From positions 47,478,905 to 47,542,904 of the forward strand of contig CM040743.1 of the NCBI GenBank assembly GCA_022829145.1: 64,000 nt of DNA, in the 5' to 3' direction. Every line of letters begins with the position of its first letter. Position 1 is the stretch's first letter. The position numbers were made by a program, and so were the translations under genes. Source of the DNA: Albula goreensis (Eukaryota > Chordata > Actinopteri > Albuliformes > Albulidae). Below are positions 31,910 to 62,823 of the stretch, piece after piece. The notes under the pieces were generated by a model that made no database searches, had not been told where the DNA came from, and saw only the letters and a list, made by a program, of their open reading frames with translations.

Positions 31910-33256
31910 GCTAATTTCCTGCGTAAAATGCCGATTTGAAAACAGGACAGCTATATTCTTTTCAGCTACCAGCAGACTACGTTAGCTGGCCATCTCAACT
32001 TGGGTGCATATAGTTTGTTTACTGACTCGACTTCTACCTCTACCTCTCTACCTCAGACGACCTACAAGGACCCTATACAATATCAATATTTAAGTGAACA
32101 CAGCGCTAGTCCTCACAGACAGAGTCAAAACTAGACACATGTGCTATTTAAATACAAATAAAACTTGGAATTGCTTCTGTTAAGAAATACATCTACCTTT
32201 CCTTTGAAACGTGCACAAGGTTATGTACCACACAGGGTAAGTTACTTAACGTGACATTTGTTGTATCCCGCGAACGGCGATAGGTACGATTATCTAAAAA
32301 GATATTGCACTTATGCACTGAAACAGCTAAGACGTCGTTGTTCGAACACTCATTTCACTACCGGAACTGCCTACTTTATCAGGATGTCAAGCTACCAACC
32401 GGAACTCCACAGATATCCTTGGTAGTACACGCAATCTCGAGGCCATGTATTCTCTTCGCTAATATCACCATCGATATTGTTAACCAAAAACCATTCAGAT
32501 GTCCGTTTTAATCATGCTGCCCTCACGCGTTTCATGAAATAATTGTACTGTTTTTGTAACAGCGCACAACACCTCGACAACGACACTTTAAATGACTTAC
32601 TGATGTGAAAATATTGCAGTGCCTTCACAGACACAAAAACCGGAATCCAAAGGCACACTGGTAATGTGGCATAATAAGCTGTTTTTAAAAATGTCTCCCA
32701 CCTGCTCAATTCCTTTTTTTCCAGCTAGAAACATAACACACATGTATGTGTGGTAAAAGGCTAAAAACCAAAGATTAATCATTACCGATTCTATTCTAGG
32801 AAAAATTAAACAATTTTATATAAATCATTTATTGTGGTTAATTGTTTTAATGTTTAGTCTCTTTAAGCAGGCGTGTCATTATAGACCCGCCTCCACATAC
32901 AGGTGCATACATGCATTCACACATAGGGTTCCCCGTCAGAGAGAGCTAGCAAGCAAAAGCTAGTCTGGGTTCCAAATGAGCGATACTCAAGCAATTGAGA
33001 CGACTTTCAGGTAGCGTGAGCGAGCGTGAAATTTCAGGTACATTTTGTTTTCTAAAAGAAACGTAAACAAAAAACATTAATAAGTTACATTAACATTAAA
33101 AAACTTTTTTTTGTCATTTTACATAGTTATATGGAGAACAATGCTTTAGAAATACAATAATATTAACATAATGATATAGGCCTGAAACAGCATTAACAGT
33201 TTTTGTATAATAGTAACAGTATAATTCTAATGTTTTTGTTTCTTCCTTTTATTGAG
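31910..33256. promoter_or_regulatory. Shared sdhaf3 / c1galt1 promoter region
   Basis: The two start codons face away from each other about 1.37 kb apart (31909 minus, 33276 plus), so this interval must hold both promoters and the 5' UTRs. Candidate c1galt1 non-coding exon 1 donors are TTTCAG|gtagcg (33010/33011) and TTTCAG|gtacat (33037/33038). A pyrimidine-rich acceptor, cttttattgag, ends at 33256, placing a 5' UTR intron between them. No clear TATA box. The short frame at 32305-32511 shows no homology I recognise. Confidence 0.55.
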
Positions 33257-33275
33257 GATTTCGTGGAAGGAGGAA

Positions 33276-35833
33276 ATGACATGCAGAGTGAATAATATAC
33301 TCTTCATTTTTGGACTTTGGGCTGGTTTTACCTTGATCAGAATATATTTTCTCCTCATTCCTGGGAAGAACGACCCGATAAAGATATTCTTATCAAATCA
33401 AGCCGATGTTGTCCATAATACAGAAATTTCCCATCTCTCACATGCAGGTGAGACGAGTTAAATATTCCATGACTCAAGACGGTGCTGGCTGCTAAACGTT
33501 AGGGTCTCTAGCGCGAGACTGCAGGTGATAGTGTGTGTGTGTTTTAGATTTGTAGGGCGTGGTGTAGACACTTAGTCCATTGCACTCATTCAGCTCTTGA
33601 GATGCTAAAATATGTTTCTTGATTCATACACTCAAGTTTGTGTGTTGTTTCTGTGCAAATACTCATATAAAAAGAAAAACTTGAGTTTCATTTACAAGTG
33701 AGTACTTGCCATTTCGAACTTGGAAATTTCCTGTGTCCCATACCATATGATTAAGGAGCAGGGCTTGTTACTGCAGGTAGACAGCTGCCATTCTGCCCTG
33801 AGACAAGGCACAGAACAAATTATTTCAGTAAATATCCAGCGGTATTTGTGGATAGTGTATAAAAATGTTGTTGCAGCTTTGTGTCCTCTGCTAAATATTT
33901 ACATTTAAAATGGCTGTGCAAGGTCGGATAAAGCAGCTCAAGTATTTGTTCACATATACAGTCGCTACTGTTTTGACCTGTGTACCTCCAACAAACTGCA
34001 AGGTTCCGCCTCGACTTGTGGGTCGCTCTCAGCACTTTCACAAGTTGTTCTGAATAAATTAATCTACTAAATTCCCAGTTGTAAATGTCATGTAAGGAAG
34101 AATGTGTCTGCCAAATGCCTGAAGCAGAGCCAGCCCAGTCCCTCTGTCCTGCAGCGCTACACGGCGAGCTGGTTTTTGTTGATAGTGAATAAATGAGCCA
34201 AAAAAAAACAGAAAACCGAAATCAGCTCAGCCTCTTCAGGATCTGGGTTAGCTACCCTGGTCTAAATGTAATGAAGTGTAACGTAACGTAATATAATGTA
34301 ATGAAATGTAACATAATGTAAGGAAATGTAGCATAGTAGTATCTGCTTAATACATACACATATACATATATTGGTCTATAAAGTTTTGTATTGTAATGTA
34401 ATTTGCTGTGTTGCATTGTATTGTGTTGCATTGTATTGTGTTGCTGTTGAATCCAGATGAGAACCACACAAGAGCGATAGAGCTTGAGCAGAAGGTGCGG
34501 GTTCTGTGCTGGGTGATGACCGGGCCCAAGTACCTGAGCTCCCGGGCTCGGCACGTCCGATCCACCTGGGCCCGGCACTGCAACATGGTCCTGTTCATGA
34601 GCTCGGCGGAAGATTCGGACTTCCCCACGGTGGGGCTGAACGTTAGCGAGGGCCGGGACCAGCTCTACTGGAAGACCATTCGTGCCTTCCAGCACATACA
34701 CCGCCACCACCTGCACCAGGCCGACTGGTTCCTGAAGGCCGACGACGACACCTATGTGGTCCTGGAGAACCTGCGCTACCTCCTGGCTAAGCACGACCGG
34801 GACGACCCCATCTATTTCGGCCGGCGCTTCCACCCGTTTGTCCGCCAGGGGTACATGAGCGGGGGCGCAGGGTATGTTCTGAGCAGAGAGGCCGTCCGCA
34901 GGTAAGCACTCCCAGCACTGTCATTCATACTTCACACACCCAGAATTCAGAATCAAGTCCCGGAGGGCTGAAGTGTATAAACTGCACTGCCCCCTACAGG
35001 ACTGGAGTTAAACCTGCAGACACTGCCCCCTACAGGACTGGAGTTAAACCTGCAGACACTGCAGCCCTCCAGGACTGGAGTTAAACCTGCAGACACTGCA
35101 GCCCTCCAGGACTGGAGTTAAACCTGCAGACACTGCCCCCTACAGGACTGGAGTTAAACCTGCAGACACTGCAGCCCTCCAGGACTGGAGTTACCTTCAC
35201 TACTCTTAACATGGCTACCCTAGTACCCCTGACTACCATAGACGTTTTATGTTCAGGGGGCGTGTTTGGCTGGAGTGGGCATTTAAACGTTGGTCGGTCT
35301 TGCTCTTGTATTCCAGGTTTGTGGAAGCTTTTCAGACGGGGCGGTGCACCCACTCGTCACCCATCGAAGACTTGGCTCTGGGCAGGTGCATGGAGGCGGT
35401 GAGAGTGAGGGTTGGCGACTCCAGAGACGAGCGGAAACGGGAGACCTTCCACGCCTTCCCGCCGGAGATACACGTGGTCAGGAAGACATCTCCCAAACGG
35501 TCCTGGCAGCTGAACTACGACTACTACCCCACCAAAGAGGTCAGCGGCGGGTCAATCATCCACAGTAAAAGAGGCACATTCCTTAAAAATAGGACACTAA
35601 TATGGACTGTTACTGACTGGTGAGCATCAGTCTGTCTTTGTCATTCATCTTTCTCTCCGTCTCTCTTTCAGGGTCCTGAATGCTGCTCTGATTTAGCGAT
35701 TTCCTTTCACTATGTGCCGCCCGATCTGATGTACGAACTTGAATACTACACATATCACCTGCGCGCGTACGGATACAAGTACAGGTTCGACCCAGAGCTC
35801 GAGGCAATTCGATCTGCCAGTGGTGACACATGA
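33276..35833 (+). CDS. c1galt1: Core 1 beta-1,3-galactosyltransferase (T-synthase), four exons
   Basis: Coding exons are 33276-33447, 34457-34901, 35317-35539 and 35672-35833, with canonical GT-AG junctions (phases 1, 2, 0), giving 333 residues (human 363). It is a type II Golgi enzyme: the short N-terminus MTCRVNN is followed by a hydrophobic signal anchor (about 8-28) and a stem. The GT31 catalytic domain starts at about 70 ([11 protein letters not shown]). The metal-binding DDD is at 153-155 in [10 protein letters not shown]. Other family blocks are [20 protein letters not shown] (177-196), [11 protein letters not shown] and the ECCSD cysteine pair in the last exon. NHT (60-62) and NVS (119-121) are possible N-glycosylation sites. 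The family transfers galactose from UDP-Gal to GalNAc-Ser/Thr and needs the COSMC chaperone. ATG 33276 precedes the anchor; the upstream frame stays open but has no ATG. Confidence 0.97.
33448..34456 (+). other. c1galt1: c1galt1 intron 1
   Basis: A 1009-nt intron. Its 3' part (34262-34330) is built from degenerate GTAATGAAATGTAA words. The last 60 nt before the acceptor are tandem TTGCATTGTATTGTG words rather than a classic polypyrimidine tract. The acceptor is gaatccag|ATGAG. Confidence 0.8.
34978..35193 (-). repeat. 37-bp satellite family in c1galt1 intron 2, reverse orientation
   Basis: About six copies of the CTCCAGTCCTGGAG family reading on the minus strand (GGACTGGAGTTAAACCTGCAG on plus). 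They take up more than half of the 415-nt intron between exons 2 and 3 of c1galt1. Two sub-variants alternate: ccccctacagg and cagccctccagg. Confidence 0.9.
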
Positions 35834-36618
35834 AGAAGGACACTGGACTTTTTTTCAACGATTGTCGATGGGCCGATGAATTAGAGCAGATCTGCACATA
35901 GGCTGGCTGTGGTGCCAGTTGTTTTCGGGTTTGAGCCCGGCACCTTTCAGACGAGCTGGTAACCCTGAGGTCCTGACTCGGAGGGGTTACGAAATATGCT
36001 GTAACAGCTAGAGAGCAGCAGTATGGGCGGGGCTGCCTTAGAAGAGGAATTATGGGAATCTGAGTACTAGTCACACTTAGCATAGCTACAATGGGGAGCT
36101 GCTGAAGCTGAAGCTGCCTGTGAACACCGCAGGTATCTACCTGCCTCTCTGGGTACCTGTATGGTAGAAACACTAACTGTGCAGAGCAGGTAACTCACCT
36201 GGCAAGAAGGAGAACACCAGTAACCAAGAACACCACAAGCACACAGAAACACACTCGCACGAATATGCACACACATATGCTCACACACACACAGTCACAA
36301 ATACCACAGTGTGATCTGTAGCACCTGCCTTTTGTGGATTAGACCTGCTCATTCAACTCATATATTTAACCAACACATTTGTATTTGTACCATTTATTTA
36401 AAATTACATTTTGAACATTTGTATAAAATTATATATGCTATATTAAAAAAATGCTCCATGTTACAGTCTCCTTTATTGTGTTTTGAGGATATATTGACCG
36501 TGACTTTTAGGTACTGGTTCACCTAACCATTCATCTAATAGTTTTGTGTCTATGTCACAACATGATTTTGAATAATCCACTCTTACCAATGGAGAATGAG
36601 TTTGTTTTTTTTACAAAG
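35834..36618 (+). other. c1galt1: c1galt1 3' UTR and convergent intergenic start
   Basis: Sequence after the c1galt1 stop. No canonical AATAAA is visible on plus before 36620. The best variant is ATTAAA at 36442-36447, followed by AT-rich sequence. A CA-rich patch lies at 36235-36300. No other gene seen. Confidence 0.4.
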
Positions 36619-36620
36619 TA

Positions 36621-36938
36621 CAGTTGACCCTCCCACATCACAGCTTTCCACATCACGGTTTTTTCACAGGTTGGCAACAAGTAATTAAATGGGAATTTTT
36701 TGGGGGCTTTGCAGCCTTGTTTGGGAAACCACGTAGCACTGCAGATGATGCGTGAAGCAGATGAAAAGTTAAGAAAATGTAAAAAAGTTTAGTAAATCAT
36801 AAATGCATAAAATATATGTATCATATTAATGTATTTTATCATTTAATACCATAAATATACACAAATTCTTTGTGTGGTTTTTCCACATCAGGAGGGGGGG
36901 CTGAGCCCCTAACCCCCACGATGTGGGAGGGTCAACTT
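36621..36938. mobile_element. Tigger/pogo-like MITE
   Basis: A 318-bp non-coding element with inverted termini, CAGTTGACCCTCCCACATC on the left and GATGTGGGAGGGTCAACTT on the right. It is flanked by TA on both sides (36619-36620, 36939-36940). The CAGTTGACCC terminus and TA duplication fit the Tigger/pogo group. No transposase. It sits between the convergent c1galt1 and col28a1 genes. Confidence 0.8.
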
Positions 36939-37350
36939 TATTTTGTTAATACAGTGTTTTGTAAACATGAGTGGCAGACAATGGCATCCCATGGATTTGT
37001 TTAGGCTTGCTGCTTTGCATTCTCAATGTACTTTAGCCCTGAAACAGAGGGGGAGAGAGGGAGAGCCGATAAAACACATGCACACTCGCAGAAATACACA
37101 CTGCAGGTATGTGTAAATAAGACTTCCGTTGTGTGTTCGACTGCAGTTGTGTGTTAGTTGGACTGCACTTATGTGAAATGTCTACATATTATCCAGGTTG
37201 CTTCCTTGTGTGTGTCTCATATCCGGGTTGATTCATTATGTTTGTATGGGTGTGTGTGTTTGTGTAAGTGTTTTTGTGTGATAGCCAGGTTGCGCAGTTC
37301 TTGTATTCAGGCTGTGTCCTTACGTACGTGTGTTCAGGTGTGTGTGGCTG
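36937..37350 (-). other. col28a1: col28a1 3' flank / probable 3' UTR
   Basis: Sequence downstream of the col28a1 stop. The first minus-strand AATAAA I see is at 36942-36937, exactly at the MITE edge and about 410 nt after the stop. CA/GT-rich patches occur at 37080-37340. The end of the transcript is inferred. Confidence 0.4.
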
Positions 37351-56921
<19,571 letters not shown>

Positions 56922-59900
56922 ATCTCCCCTCGCCTCCTGTACTGGAACCAAACAGCAGAACAGGTGTTAGTCATCAGACCTTCTTATGCATTTCACCAAG
57001 GAGGTCAACTGAGAACTCAGTTCCCTTCAACAGAGATAATCAGAGGAATGAATGCAGTTTGGGGAGAGTCAGGGACTGAGTAGCCAGTTTACTTTTAGGG
57101 GGATGAGAAGATGGCCAGTTTTTATGAGAAATAAAAGGTTTATACCCCTACTTTTTACAAAGGGCCATGCCATCTTCAAATACCACTGGGAGCAAGTGAC
57201 TTGGTAATTACTATTGGGGTACCTTTTATTTGTTCCAGAGGGAGGATTTCCCTCTACTGGTCAACTAACAAGTACACACACACTATGCACACACAATGGA
57301 AATGTGCTGAGCGTCCTGTTAAAAACCCAAGTCACCATGGTAACACTGACATCTTAGCACTAGAGGGCGAGGAGCCTCTTCCAGCCACATCAACATACCG
57401 CCTCTTTTTTTTTTTTTAAACATATTTAAAAAACTTTTTCATCTTTTGCCAAATGACTGATTCTGCATGACGTGAGCATGTGCCTGTGCCATTGTGCTGT
57501 GTCTGTGTTCGGTTTCTCTGTGAGGTATCGTCAAATCTAGAGACAAAGTAACGGATAAATTTGTGTCCGGTTACAGGATGAACATTTTCGCTTTATGTTT
57601 GGGCCTCTTCTGTGCTAGAAATGGCTAGCACAACTAATTAGGCCTTGATTTAAGAACCAAGTGGGCATCGGCACAAACTTAAATCATGTTTGTCCACATG
57701 TGATGTAACTTCCTGTTATCTGTAATGTGATATCAAGAGCTTCAAGGGAAACGTTACGGCAACTGAGATGAGTGACAGCACTGAGATGAGTTTCAGTGTA
57801 GGAGAATTTGATCTGATCACTGAGTGCAGCCGCTTCTGTTGACATCTACACAGATGGAAAGAATTTACATGCCCATAAACTTAGATGGATAATCCTACAA
57901 CCTGACCGAAAGCCCCAAATCAATACATAAAGCTGCTCCTCAGCTTGGGGGAGAAGTTTGACTTCTGGTCGTTCAAATACCTGCACCCAAATGTAATTAA
58001 CATCTAACGTGGTAAGGTCATAGAATCTCTGCCCCATAGCAAAAAGGGCAATGCCAGTCCAGATCAGTAGAGTATTGCTACTTAAATGAATGGAAGGAGG
58101 ATTTAAAATAATCTCCATGCAATGCAGATCAGTAGCGGTTTATGAGAGCACGGGAAGCAAAATGGAAATAACAGGTATAGGATGCACAGAACGGATTATC
58201 CTACCGTGAGAGAAGATTCCGTAAACGAGCTCTGGCTAGTTCATACAATCTCTTTTTCTGTTCATTCTTTTATCTGTGGATTAGGTCCAGGTGTAGCCTA
58301 CTTTAATTGACAAAAAAGGTAAAAAAAAAAAAAATCAATTACGAAAATCAATTTTTGAAAAAGAACATAGTTACATTTACACTGTGTTGATTCCGCTCGA
58401 ATGGGTCTGATATTCGCCAAACTGGGATAAAATGTTCTCCATCCGAGTTGACATAAGAAAGAGCATTTCCATGCGCGGATAAAGAGCCAGTGACTGTAAT
58501 AACAGCCCGCAGCGCGGCCTCAGATCCCGCACCCAGACCGCTACCTGGCAGCGCCGTTCGCTCGGATCCCAAGAATGTTCTGTTATGGAGCTTTGCTGAA
58601 CCAAAGCCAACGGTCGGGGCGTTTCCATTAGCTAAGACCTGGTTACGTTATGCATGTCGCGCACATGTGTAAAATCTCCCGCAAGATTTTTCCTCTTTCG
58701 ACCAATCAAAGATATTTTAGTCATTTTACCTGAGATGAAGATAGTTTCTTGGTGTCCCATTACCCTATAGTATTTTGGCAAATATGTTAACATAATAATA
58801 AAACAAATACCACAAACACAGCAGGATACACAATTGTAATCACGAGTACAACTGAAAGCATTTCCATAGTGCATATATAATAATAACGCACATACATTAC
58901 ACATGCTTATGGTTGTTTGGTGATGATGAAAAACAGGACCGAGACAATTTGCTACATATATCCATATGGACAGTATATGCAATGAAACATGTGGAATCTC
59001 TTATCTCGTGCTACATGAGACCTGCAACTGAATATATGCAGATGCTGTTTGCCTTCTTCTTGAATCAGCGCGTGCACATGGAATGCTACACGACAATTTA
59101 ATAATGTAACAACTAACTTCTTAGAGTGCGCACATAAGTGCACAGTTGTGTACAACAATAAATGACACAAAATCATCTGAAACGTCGTCTTACCTGCCTG
59201 TGTATTTGTGCCACTCTCGTTTTCTCTTGTGTGCAAAGGTTAAACACCGCAAACAAATCTGCGGCGCACGCAGGGAATCCTAGCAGATCAGATTTCGTGT
59301 GGATCGAACCTTACCTCGGATCTCATTCAAAGACAATCGTTGTCTGTAGCAGCCCTTTTATCTGGGGTTAATACCATACTTCACAGCATGATAAAGTTCT
59401 TTAGTGCAACCCCCGCAAAGCCAGAGAGATGGACAAATCTCACCACTCAAATCCCCTGAGCAGGCGCGCGCCCCACAGTTCTGAATATTAATGAAGGAAC
59501 TTCTGCCTCTGCATCAGTTTATGAAAGAAAGAAAAACCGCTGCGTTCACTGAGCCCGTTTCTTAATATTGTATTAGTAATTTTCCAATAGTTTTGATACT
59601 GTAGTGTTTTCTTAGAGGTCACAGCAATATTTCATTAACAAATCAGCGTCCGGCTTTCAATTAATTTTCCGAGCAAGACATAATTATACACAACTTACAA
59701 TTCTACTTTATTCTACAGCTAAACTGAGTACCACACATAACAACAGCAACCCTGAATATCAACCACCTAAAACCTTTTTATCGTCTAATGAACAGGGGCT
59801 TAACCTCACTGAGAGATTAACGGCTGTTTCATCGCTCAGAACTCCGCATCGTTTCTGCTCCTCATTGCGGATTGGGAACGATAAGAGAACTTTGTAGAGG

Positions 59901-61956
59901 TTTTAGATACGTTCATCTTCCGCAGCATTCCAGCTTTATATTAGACTAGCACCTGCTTGTCAGCACTTTAAAAGTCTGTCACTTTCGCCTGATGGTCCTT
60001 CCCGTGGTATTTTTCTGCCAAGGTTTCGCGGCTCATATTTAACTCCTGCTGACTGATCCAAATGGGTCTGGTTAGTGTCCAGCTCTAATGAGTACCATCT
60101 TAAATATGAAAGAACCGAGAGGATGGTTACCGAGGTGGGAATGCTTATGGAGGGTATTTCTTTTCGGCGCAAAACCACCGCTACCGCCCGCTAACCGGAA
60201 GGGGGTCGTGTTTATTGTGAGTGTTTGGAAGACTTTGTCTAATTCATTCTTTATTTAATTCATAACTGTTGATTTCTGTTCTGTGGGCTACGTTTGCTCT
60301 CGTTCTGACATACCAAAATTCATCTGGAAGCGTTTTCCCATTTAATCTCTCCAGTTCTGGGAAAGACATTACTGTAAACGTGATGCTCCGCTCCGAATCG
60401 TCATATGATATACCCAGTTAATGTTTTTTTAATCTGATTATCTTTTCCAGGAGACTCCATAAACAAACGAGTCAACTGCCGTTCATTTTAACATGAAAAC
60501 ACCGCCAGGTCACCGAAACCTATTCGTAATATGACTTATGGACGAACGCCAGGTAAAATACAGTCCAGGTAAAACACCTAGCTCTAGGGGACGGGGTTAA
60601 GTGTATGTACAGACATTAAAGAAACATGTTATGGAGATGAATCGTAAGAATACCTTGTAATTACTTTTAACCACTGGGCTTTGTTGCATCTGGGGCAGTT
60701 GGTTCCTCGAACACGCGCGTGGCCTTGCGCAACCCATTCCTAAAGAACACTGTGAAATATAACAATGATGATAAATATATATGTTTGTCTATACCTGCTA
60801 CTGTTCGTCGTAGTTCACTGGAGGAACTCAGATATGATCTTCATTCTTTAGAAATGGCCTTGAAGCAAAGGAAAGGGGGAATTGGTTCTGGAGATACAAA
60901 GTGCGTTTTTTGGACACATCAACCTGTACAAGTATATCCATAATGGAATTTCACTTGGGGGCGGGGGGGTTATCAAAGGGATGTCTCGCACAGGGCCCCC
61001 CAACATCTGGGTCCAATGTGAAAGCGCTTTGCAGAGTAAAACTCGAGACACGGGACCTGAAGACCCAGCAGCAGCTCCGCGCGCTATCTGCACGGACTCC
61101 GCACCTCATGTACACTACAGCGGTTTGCATGCCGCTGCACGCTGGTCTGCATTACCCAGCGGAACACACACAATGAATTCGGAGAAACACCACAAGGAAT
61201 GAACGAAACGAATGAGGGCCAAATGACCCGTATTACCGAAGTGTTATTTCACAAATTCATAAGGTGAAGACATGAATGATGTCTTTCTCGCAAATTCATT
61301 TACATTTTAACGCTGCTCAGATGTCTGCCCCCAGAACCTGGTCGTAAACTTTCCTTTGCCCGAGGGCGCCGTTGCTGAAAGGGTGCAATGATGTATGGGG
61401 GAAAAAGTAGCCATATTCGTTCGTGGACACAGATGGCCCAACGCGCTTGGTTAGTCACTTGGGCGGTATGCACTTTCAGTCTGTGTGGAGTCCGCTACGG
61501 GAGGGTTACAGGTGGCAGCGGTGCCGATTCCAGGGGAGGAGGACGCCCTGTCGAGCCTAGCGGACGGAGCTGCTATCACGCGTGGAAGAGATCCGGCAAG
61601 GACAACAAACACTCAAGAACGGGCCCCCACCCTCAGCACAGCTGGGTTGCCGGCGGTCGGTTCCATTTCTACACCTGCCAAAGGGAAAACAAATCTGATT
61701 GTCAAACTGTCATTTGGCAGGTGGCTTCGACCAGCTCATACATCTAACAATATTAGGATTTATTGGGACAAGATTTATTATTTATTTTTTTTTTTACAAG
61801 TTTTCACTTTGCTTGAAGCCACAGTATGCACTGACTACATATTATGAATGAATTTCATATTAATTGTTATTATCTAATATGAAACGTCCTTGAGAAGGAG
61901 TGCAGCTTCAGTATTTTTTTTACTGTTAGTGTGGTATGCCCTATCCCCTTCAATTC
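56922..61956 (-). promoter_or_regulatory. col28a1: col28a1 upstream region; possible TATA promoter near 59.35 kb
   Basis: No coding exon is recognised. A minus-strand TATA-like GATAAAAGG (59362-59354) is followed about 40 nt later by a good donor, CCGAG|gtaagg (exon end 59315), a plausible non-coding exon 1, but the exon would be very short. GC-rich unique sequence with CpGs at 60960-61620 could belong to another promoter further right. The 61485-61847 frame has no recognised domain. In other vertebrates MIOS lies beyond col28a1; I see none of it here. Confidence 0.3.
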
Positions 61957-62823
61957 TTAACTCCAGTCCTGGAGAGCCGCAGTGTCTGCAGGTTTAACTC
62001 CAGTCCTGGAGGGGCAGTGTCTGCAGGTTTAACTCCAGTCCTGGAGGGCCGCAGTGTCTGCAGGTTTAACTCCAGTCCTGGAGGGCCACAGTGTCTGCAG
62101 GTTTAAGTCCAGTACTGGAGTCTGGGTTTAACTCCAGTCCTGGAGGGCAGTGTCTGCAGGTTTAACTCCAGTCCTGGAGGGCCGCAGTGTCTGCAGGTTT
62201 AACTCCAGTCCTGGAGGGCCAGTGTCTGCAGGTTTAACTCCAGTCCTGGAGGGGCGCAGTGTCTGCAGGTTTAACTCCAGTCCTGGAGGGCCGCAGTGTC
62301 TGCAGGTTTAACTCCAGTCCTGGAGGGCCGCAGTGTCTGCAGGTTTAACTCCAGTCCTGGAGGGCCGCAGTGTCTGCAGGTTTAACTCCAGTCCTGGAGG
62401 GCCGCAGTGTCTGCAGGTTTAACTCCAGTCCTGGAGGGCCGAGGTCTGCAGGTTTAACTCCAGTCTGGAGGGCCGCAGTGTCTGCAGGTTTAACTCCAGT
62501 CCTGGAGGGCCGCAGTGTCTGCAGGTTTAACTCCAGTCCTGGAGGGCCGCAGTGTCTGCAGGTTTAACTCCAGTCCTGGAGGGCCGCAGTGTCTGCAGGT
62601 TTAACTCCAGTCCTGGAGGGCCGCAGTGTCTGCAGGTTTAACTCCAGTCCTGGAGGGCCGCAGTGTCTGCAGGTTTAACTCCAGTCCTGGAGGGCCGCAG
62701 TGTCTGCAGGTTTAACTCCAGTCCTGGAGGGCCGCAGTGTCTGCAGGTTTAACTCCAGTCCTGGAGGGCCGCAGTGTCTGCAGGTTTAACTCCAGTCCTG
62801 GAGGGCCGCAGTGTCTGCAGGTT
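61957..62823 (+). repeat. 37-bp tandem satellite, about 23 copies
   Basis: Head-to-tail 37-bp units with the palindrome CTCCAGTCCTGGAG followed by GGCCGCAGTGTCTGCAG. The 3' half (62460-62823) is almost perfectly uniform. The 5' third carries deletions (ggggcag, gggcag), and a truncated copy is at 62100-62130. It is the largest block of a family that recurs at 333-502, 34978-35193 and 49667-49945. Because 37 is not a multiple of 3, frames through it repeat every 111 bp and are not genes. Confidence 0.97.

Noticed and set aside
61485..61847. 120-codon plus-strand frame in GC-rich sequence
   Set aside because: Considered as a first exon of a gene to the right, but I recognise no protein and see no convincing donor; left as unassigned.
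62370..62567. Repetitive plus-strand frame ([16 protein letters not shown] type)
   Set aside because: It is the 37-bp satellite read through; 37 is not a multiple of 3 and related blocks do not conserve the frame.
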